From: Gammaproteobacteria bacterium
GTDB taxonomy: Bacteria; Pseudomonadota; Gammaproteobacteria; Pseudomonadales; Pseudohongiellaceae
Direction of reading: 5' to 3'
Length of the DNA: 5,308 bases
NCBI GenBank assembly: GCA_947377625.1
Contig: CANCGR010000232.1
Span: 1-5,308 of the forward strand
The notes beneath the pieces were generated by a model. It had not been told where the DNA came from. It searched no databases and saw nothing but the letters and a program-made list of their open reading frames with translations. Shown here piece by piece: positions 1 to 5,308 of this stretch; the first letter of the stretch is position 1, and every line of letters starts with the position of its first letter. The translations under genes were made by a program, and so were the position numbers.

Positions 1-293
1 ATCAGGAAACGCCTGATCCACGGAAACAACACGACAGTCAGTGCTGCTGCCTCCAGCAATTGTCTGTCCATGTGAAGTGTTGCCAACGTGGCGTCAGACT
101 GACTGACCAACATGGCCAGAATGGCAATGCCAATCATCGGCAGAATGCCGCGAAAGATCAGCAAGGTGGTCATTGCCAATCCCAATACACCTATCACTGA
201 ATAATCTGCGTGAAGTCCAATCTGGTTGAAAAATTCCCTGGCCAGCGCGAGGCCTATGGTAAAAAACACGGTTGCGGCGTGGAGAATTTTCAT
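1..293 (-). CDS. Small multi-spanning membrane protein, hypothetical, 3' end outside window
   Basis: An open frame of 97 codons starts at ATG (291-293) and runs without a stop to the window edge, so the gene is partial at its 3' end. A GGAG at 304-307 lies 10 nt upstream of the ATG and supports this start. The protein is strongly hydrophobic. Likely membrane segments are at about residues 4-18, 31-47, 49-64 and 79-91, with a short charged stretch (RRF) near the visible end. I recognise no enzymatic or transport motif and assign no function. It lies 185 bp after the response regulator gene on the same strand and could be the tail of that operon or a separate unit. The length, start signal and coherent transmembrane pattern make it a probable real gene; its family is unknown to me. 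Confidence 0.6.
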   Translation of the reverse strand, partial: MKILHAATVFFTIGLALAREFFNQIGLHADYSVIGVLGLAMTTLLIFRGILPMIGIAILAMLVSQSDATLATLHMDRQLLEAAALTVVLFPWIRRFL

Positions 294-380
294 GATGTTG
301 CTACTCCGGGATACAGCGGGAAAGCCAAAACGCGCCAGCCTCTCGACCGGACACGCCGCAACTTAACTACTGAATTGCCC

Positions 381-395
381 TGATTCCGTGAATCA
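381..395. repeat. Perfect 15-bp palindrome, possible operator
   Basis: TGATTC-CGT-GAATCA is a perfect inverted repeat with 6-bp arms and a 3-bp centre. It lies in the gap between the response regulator stop and the small membrane-protein gene, about 90 bp upstream of that gene's ATG. No T-tract follows on either strand, so an intrinsic terminator is unlikely. A binding site for a dimeric regulator, perhaps the neighbouring NarL-type protein, is possible but unsupported beyond symmetry and position. A shorter palindrome, GTGAGTCAC, lies at 417-425. Confidence 0.25.
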
Positions 396-478
396 AGTCG
401 CAGAAGCAAACATGGCGTGAGTCACCTGACCTCAAACTGTGCAGCTCATCACAAGGGAGCCGACAAACCGGGTTAAGG

Positions 479-1123
479 TCAGACGTTGATCACGCCATGG
501 GTGATAGCGATTCTTACCAGATCGGCCGTGCTGTGCGCGCTCAGCTTTTCCTTGATTTGGGTCTGGTAGTTGGAGACGGTCTTGATACTCAGCGAGAGAT
601 CAGTGGCAATCTCCTGCGTGGTGCGGCCTTCCGCATATTTGCAGAAGATCTGGAATTCACGACGCGACAGTGACCCTAATTCGCCTTGCCTGCCGTCAGA
701 CTGACGACTGCTTACCCGGTGGGCCAAGGTAGGGTCCACCCAGGTCTTGCCACTGGCAACGCCGAGCACCGCGTCGAGCAGAACCTTGGCGGCATTGTTC
801 TTCACTACGTAGCCATCAGCCCCTGCCTCCAGCGCTTGCTCCACGAACGCGATACTTTCATGCATCGTGAACACCAGCACTTTCAGTTGGGCATTCTTGG
901 CCTTGATGCGGCGGATGGCTTCCAACCCGCCCATGCCAGGCATTGAGATGTCCATGACGATCACATCAGGCTTGTGTGTATTGCAGTATTGGTTGACGGC
1001 TTCACCGCTGTCGAGTTCGGCCACCACTTTCAGACGCGGGCTGCTTTCCAGCAGCATCTTGAAGCCCATTCGCACTACCGCATGATCATCCACCAGGACA
1101 ATTTCCAGTACTTGATCAATCAT
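479..1123 (-). CDS. NarL/FixJ-family two-component response regulator
   Basis: The 214-residue protein has the usual length and two-domain layout of a NarL/FixJ transcription factor. The receiver domain spans about residues 5-120: acidic pair D12-D13, phospho-acceptor D58 (in VMDISMPGMGG), switch threonine T86 and conserved lysine K108. A LuxR-type helix-turn-helix follows at about 152-212, beginning LSRREFQIF, with recognition region LSIKTVSNYQTQIKEKL. All receiver catalytic residues are present, so phosphorylation-dependent DNA binding is expected. The start is well supported: the ATG overlaps the kinase stop as ATGA (1120-1123), and an AAGGAAG Shine-Dalgarno lies at 1132-1138, 8 nt upstream. 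It is surely the partner of the adjacent kinase. Target genes cannot be read from the sequence; its own operon, with the polyamine genes, is a natural candidate. Confidence 0.97.
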   Translation of the reverse strand: MIDQVLEIVLVDDHAVVRMGFKMLLESSPRLKVVAELDSGEAVNQYCNTHKPDVIVMDISMPGMGGLEAIRRIKAKNAQLKVLVFTMHESIAFVEQALEAGADGYVVKNNAAKVLLDAVLGVASGKTWVDPTLAHRVSSRQSDGRQGELGSLSRREFQIFCKYAEGRTTQEIATDLSLSIKTVSNYQTQIKEKLSAHSTADLVRIAITHGVINV

Positions 1124-2451
1124 ATGTTCCGCTTCCTTTGGGACAAATTACGCGGCAATTCCATAAAGAGTCTAAGGCCGTTGCCAGGGCTGGCCGTCAG
1201 CTGAAATTTGCCATGCAACAGGTTTACACGATCCTGAATGTTCCACAAGCCCATGCCTTTTTTAACCTTGTCAGGGTCAAAACCGATGCCGTTGTCTTCA
1301 ATTGTCAACGTCAGCACTTCCTGCCCGCTAAGCCGTATGTTCGCTTCGCTGGCCTGTGAATATTTGGCGATATTGTTGAGGGACTCCTGCACTATACGAT
1401 AGACATTGATGATCTGATCACCGCTGAGGCCATCAAGCGCACAATCAATGCGCAAACGGCAGAAAGTGGATTCGTGGTGCAGGTTCCAATCATCCACCAT
1501 TTGCTCCAGTGCCGAGAGCAACCCCAGCTCATCCAGAATCGAAGGGCGCAACGACGACATCATGTTGCGCACTGCGGCGTAGGCGGTTTCGGAAATCTTT
1601 TCAATGTGCCCAGCGCTTTCGGCAATGTCGGGCATCTGCTCGCGCGTGCGCATGGCAATCGATGCTGACACTGCCTTGATGGCCGTGATCGACTGGCCAA
1701 GACTGTCGTGCAGTTCCCGCGCCAGCCGCAAGCGCTCGTACTCACCCTTGCTGATGGACTCGGACTGCAGGCGCTCATTCTCGGCCTTGCTGGCGCCCAG
1801 CACGGTGGTGAGATGGTTGATGTTGGTGGTGATCTGGTCCAATTCGCTCAACCCCGTCAACGCAATACGTTTGCTGAAATCGCCTTTCTCGATTTCATGC
1901 AGCCCTTCCACAATCGAGTCGATGGGACGCAACCATTGCCCCAGCATCAGATAAATCACGATGTTCATCAGCAGTAGTGAGCCAAATCGGGAGATCAGGT
2001 CGGCTTTGGTGTTGGCCCAGATCCCGGCCACCTGGGTAAGCGTATCCGTGCGTACCAGCACAGGCTCCCCGTTGAAATCGCCGGCCAGCTGGGCAAACGC
2101 AGCATCATTGCCAGCCATGAGATCAACAAACCAGGCTGGCACTGCGGATTGAGTATCGGCGGTGCTTGATTGCGCAGCGGTTCGCCCCGCTGCGCCAACT
2201 TCAACCACCAGATAACCGGCAGTATCCAGCTCATTCAGCAAGTCCATCATTTCTTGCGGCAATGAAGGCGCAGCACCCGCCGGGGAGGCAGAGCGCACCT
2301 GTTTCAGTAGTTGGTTGGTAAGCAGCTTGGTGGAGTCAGTACGTTGCCCCACTTCCCTTTGCGCATCGCGCAAGGTCCTCGCCAGCACTACTCCCATCCC
2401 GGCCATGAACAAGACCAGGATGAGCAGTGCTACGCGGGATTTAAGGCTCAC
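1120..2451 (-). CDS. Sensor histidine kinase, HisKA_3 (NarX/DegS-like) with LapD/MoxY-like periplasmic domain
   Basis: The 443-residue inner-membrane kinase has transmembrane helices at about residues 7-25 and 155-172 enclosing a periplasmic region of roughly 130 residues. That region ends in a VPAWFVDLM segment and a VRTDTLTQVAGIWANT segment, which resembles the LapD/MoxY N-terminal sensor domain (recognised by pattern, not by search). A HAMP linker follows (about 173-225, P176, GDFSKRI), then a HisKA_3 dimerisation helix with phospho-acceptor H248 in ARELHDSLGQS, and an ATPase domain with N-box N360, DNGIG (386-390) and GMGLWNI (399-405). All catalytic elements are present. The start is GTG, overlapping the upstream ureohydrolase-like stop as GTGA. 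The only Shine-Dalgarno candidate is a GGAG 11 nt upstream, so translation probably depends on coupling. The stop overlaps the response regulator start. The ligand is unknown. Confidence 0.95.
   Translation of the reverse strand: MSLKSRVALLILVLFMAGMGVVLARTLRDAQREVGQRTDSTKLLTNQLLKQVRSASPAGAAPSLPQEMMDLLNELDTAGYLVVEVGAAGRTAAQSSTADTQSAVPAWFVDLMAGNDAAFAQLAGDFNGEPVLVRTDTLTQVAGIWANTKADLISRFGSLLLMNIVIYLMLGQWLRPIDSIVEGLHEIEKGDFSKRIALTGLSELDQITTNINHLTTVLGASKAENERLQSESISKGEYERLRLARELHDSLGQSITAIKAVSASIAMRTREQMPDIAESAGHIEKISETAYAAVRNMMSSLRPSILDELGLLSALEQMVDDWNLHHESTFCRLRIDCALDGLSGDQIINVYRIVQESLNNIAKYSQASEANIRLSGQEVLTLTIEDNGIGFDPDKVKKGMGLWNIQDRVNLLHGKFQLTASPGNGLRLFMELPRNLSQRKRNI
1132..1138 (-). promoter_or_regulatory. 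Shine-Dalgarno of the response regulator gene
   Basis: AAGGAAG on the minus strand lies within the last codons of the kinase gene, 8 nt before the response regulator ATG. It is the best ribosome-binding site in the window. It fixes the regulator start and suggests the regulator can be translated more efficiently than the kinase, whose GTG start has only a weak, distant GGAG. Confidence 0.65.
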
Positions 2452-3335
2452 AAGCGGGAACGCTCCACGATGCCCATGATGCGGTACAGCAACAGTGCTG
2501 CGGTGGTGTCATGCACTGGTTTGCCGGCAACCGGATTGAACTCAGTGAAATCCATGCCAATGATGTCGGCCTGCTGCGAGATTGATTCGATGATCGACAA
2601 TACCTGCCACCAGCCCAAGCCACCTGGCACCGAAGTGGGTGACGGGAATACCGAGGCGTCAAAGCCGTCAACATCAATGCTGAGGAAAACCTTGTCGGGG
2701 AATTCGCCCGGCAATTCCACTTTCTGCACGTTGCGCGATACCAGCCAGTCGGCATCGTAGAATTTGACGCCATTGACGCGACGCGCATCGGCTTCTTCTT
2801 TCGAAAACGAACGCACACCCAACTGGAACAACGGCACGTCTTCGTCAACGATGCGTTTCATGACGCAGGCTTCGCTCCATTGTTCGCCGTCATCCTTGTC
2901 TTTCAGGTCAGCCTGGGCATCGATCTGGATCACGCCGAAATTCTCCACGCCGGCGTCAAGCAAGCCTTTCACCATGGCGTAGGTGATCATGCCGTCGCCA
3001 CCGAGGCCGATGGCAAATTTATTCTGTTTGGCGATGGCACTGATCTCACCTGCAATTTTTTGCAAGGCTTTTTCGGCACCGCCTTTGCAATCCACTGCCG
3101 CATGCGTGTGGATGCCGTGCCTGGACGGGTTACTGCGGCCATCCCAGGTTTCCAGATTTTGCGACGCCTGCAAGACCGCGTCCGGTGCCGTGGCCATGGT
3201 CGACTGTTTGTGGCGCTCGCCGACAAAAGGCACAGGTACCACGTGGAAGAAAGCATCAGCCGGCTTCGCTGGTTTGACAGCGCCTCCAAGGAATGCGGGT
3301 GCAGAAGACTGTGCTTTTGGTTTTGGTGTAGACAT
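2448..3335 (-). CDS. Ureohydrolase-fold (agmatinase/arginase family) protein lacking active-site histidines
   Basis: The 295-residue protein is of normal length for the agmatinase/arginase family, which uses two Mn ions to release urea from agmatine or arginine. The family frame is clear: PDAVLQASQNLETWD (51-65, like archaeal-type agmatinases), LGGDGMI (111-117), IDAQADL (138-144), LSIDVDGFD (218-226), SVPGG (235-239) and MDFTEFNP (261-268). Metal-ligand aspartates D139, D143, D221 and D223 and the substrate-site glutamate E265 remain. The usual GGDHS histidine is G115, the DAHxD histidine is Q141, and the histidine of the usual (S)HA/HG segment is E155 in WSEACVM. Normal agmatinase activity is therefore doubtful. 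Residues 1-27 form a Pro/Lys/Ala-rich extension. GAGGA (3346-3350) lies 10 nt before the ATG. It sits between nspC and a two-component system, overlapping the kinase start by 4 bp. A pseudoenzyme, polyamine-binding protein or altered hydrolase are all possible. Confidence 0.9.
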   Translation of the reverse strand: MSTPKPKAQSSAPAFLGGAVKPAKPADAFFHVVPVPFVGERHKQSTMATAPDAVLQASQNLETWDGRSNPSRHGIHTHAAVDCKGGAEKALQKIAGEISAIAKQNKFAIGLGGDGMITYAMVKGLLDAGVENFGVIQIDAQADLKDKDDGEQWSEACVMKRIVDEDVPLFQLGVRSFSKEEADARRVNGVKFYDADWLVSRNVQKVELPGEFPDKVFLSIDVDGFDASVFPSPTSVPGGLGWWQVLSIIESISQQADIIGMDFTEFNPVAGKPVHDTTAALLLYRIMGIVERSRL

Positions 3336-3352
3336 TAACTCTCTATCCTCAA

Positions 3353-3442
3353 TCAGGACAAACGACTATTCATGACAAACGGCTATTATTAAGACAGACG
3401 ATCGTTAAGACAAACGACTATCTATTAAGAAAGACGATTACG
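3353..3442. repeat. Imperfect direct-repeat block copying the nspC 3' end
   Basis: Five copies of a unit of about 14 bp, plus-strand consensus GACAAACGACTATT, start at 3357, 3374, 3393, 3409 and 3429 (spacings 17, 19, 16 and 20 bp). They fill most of the gap between nspC and the ureohydrolase-like gene, and the last copy lies inside the nspC C-terminus and stop. On the coding strand every copy reads Arg-Leu-Ser-stop: CGTCTTTCTTAA in nspC itself, then CGTTTGTCTTAA, CGTCTGTCTTAA, CGTTTGTCATGA and CGTTTGTCCTGA. The stops start at low coordinates 3425, 3405, 3389, 3370 and 3353 and fall in all three frames. No strong hairpin or T-tract is present. The origin is probably local duplication; any function is unknown. 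Confidence 0.8.
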
Positions 3443-4628
3443 GAAGTCTTGATAACCGAATTCACGCACGATACGCAAGTCATCCGTCATGGAATTCCAA
3501 ATTGCCAGGGTTGGCAGACGAACTCCGTTAAAAGTAGTGGTTTTGACCATGGTGTAATGCGCCATGTCGTCAAACACCAACCGCTGCCCCACTTGCAGCG
3601 GTTGGTCAAAACTATAATCACCCATCACATCGCCCGCAAGGCAACTTAATCCACCCAAACGGTAGGTGTATTTTTTTTCACCTGCCTCACCTGCACCAAA
3701 AATATGGGCACGATAGGGCATCTCCAAAGTGTCAGGCATGTGGCAAGTCGCAGAGCTGTCGAGCACAGCGATTGGCATCTCGTTTTGCATCAGGTCCAGC
3801 ACTTCGCTGACCAGTATGCCTGAACGAATCGCAATCGCCTCACCCGGCTCCAGATACACCTGCACACCGTATTTCTTGCTGAATTCACGGATGCGCTCAA
3901 TCAGCCTGCCCACATCGTAGTCAGGATGGCTGATGTGATGACCACCGCCGAAGTTTACCCACTTCATCTTGTGCAACAACTCGCCACACTGGGCCTCAAT
4001 CGCATCCAGTGTGCGTGCCAGTGGAGCAAAATCCTGCTCGCACAGCGTATGAAAATGCAGACCACTGATGCCGGTGAGATCCTGGCCCTTCAGCTGATCG
4101 AGCGGTGTGCCCAAGCGCGAACCCGGCGCACAAGGATCATACATGGGCACTTTACCTTCAGAATGGCGCGGGTTGATGCGCAAACCGCTTTCCAGCTGCG
4201 GGCGCTGTGCAAGCGCTGTCTGAATCAAAGGCTGAAAGCGCCGCCACTGCGACAAGGTGTTGAACACCACATGATCGGCAATCGGCAGAATGGCTTGTAA
4301 ATCACTCGCTGTATAGGCGGCAGAATACACATGTACTTCCTTGCCATACTCTTCACGTCCGAGTCTGGCTTCATGCAGGCCACTGGCACAGGTGCCCGAC
4401 AGATAGCGCATGATCAGCGGCGCCAGCGAGAACATCGAAAACGCCTTCAGCGCGATCAACACCTTGGCGCCGGATTCCTGCTGAACCCGGTTGAGAACTT
4501 TCAAATTGCGTTCGATCGCGATTTCGTCCACGACAAAACAGGGTGATGGCACCCGGCGTGGATCGAAACGAGCGAAGGTGTCGGCAGCCAGAGCTTGCGC
4601 ACCTAAAGAGTCAGCAGCTATAGCGAGA

Positions 4629-5308
<680 letters not shown>

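Noticed and set aside
294..400. Sigma-70 promoter for the small membrane-protein gene (TTGATT near 392-397 with TAGTTA downstream)
   Set aside because: The spacing to the best -10-like hexamer is about 21 bp and the hexamers are poor, so I do not call a promoter.
426..482. Inverted repeat CTGACCT (426-432) / AGGTCAG (476-482) as a terminator after the response regulator
   Set aside because: The arms are only 7 bp, the loop is 43 bp, one arm overlaps the regulator stop codon, and no T-tract follows on the transcribed strand. I see no convincing intrinsic terminator in this gap.
2311..2760. Plus-strand open frame of 149 codons opposite the kinase and ureohydrolase-like genes
   Set aside because: It spans the junction of two clear minus-strand genes in antisense and shows no domain, signal or conserved pattern.
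3353..3442. CRISPR array or plasmid-type iterons
   Set aside because: The units are about 14 bp, degenerate, with spacers of only 2-6 bp, and are clearly derived from the nspC 3' end. There are no cas or replication genes nearby.

Overview
The window appears to come from a Gram-negative proteobacterium, most likely a betaproteobacterium. The reasons are moderate GC content, tightly packed overlapping genes, a LapD/MoxY-type sensor kinase, and the carboxyspermidine route to polyamines. A methylotroph of the Methylophilaceae/Nitrosomonadales type is possible but is only a guess from the protein families. All recognised genes lie on the minus strand, so transcription runs from high to low coordinates.

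Layout in transcription order. (1) 5308-4629: C-terminal 225 residues of a saccharopine-dehydrogenase-like carboxy(nor)spermidine dehydrogenase, cut by the window edge. (2) 4684-3425: carboxynorspermidine/carboxyspermidine decarboxylase (nspC); its start is ambiguous. (3) 3424-3336: short intergenic gap filled by imperfect direct repeats that copy the last codons and stop of nspC. (4) 3335-2448: an agmatinase/arginase-fold protein in which the three histidines expected in the active site are replaced. (5) 2451-1120: a membrane sensor histidine kinase with a LapD/MoxY-like periplasmic region. (6) 1123-479: a NarL/FixJ-type response regulator. (7) 478-294: intergenic gap with a small palindrome and no convincing terminator. 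(8) 293-1: start of a small multi-spanning membrane protein that runs off the window.

The first three genes form a polyamine module. The dehydrogenase condenses aspartate semialdehyde with putrescine (or diaminopropane), and the decarboxylase converts the product to spermidine (or norspermidine). An agmatinase would supply putrescine, but the homologue here lacks key metal and catalytic histidines and may be a pseudoenzyme or have a changed activity. The ureohydrolase-like gene, the kinase and the regulator are joined by 4-bp stop/start overlaps (GTGA and ATGA), so the two-component system is almost certainly co-translated with the ureohydrolase-like gene. This raises the possibility that the kinase responds to, or controls, polyamine status.

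The points most worth a second look are the histidine-less ureohydrolase, its coupling to a LapD/MoxY sensor, and the repeat block after nspC.
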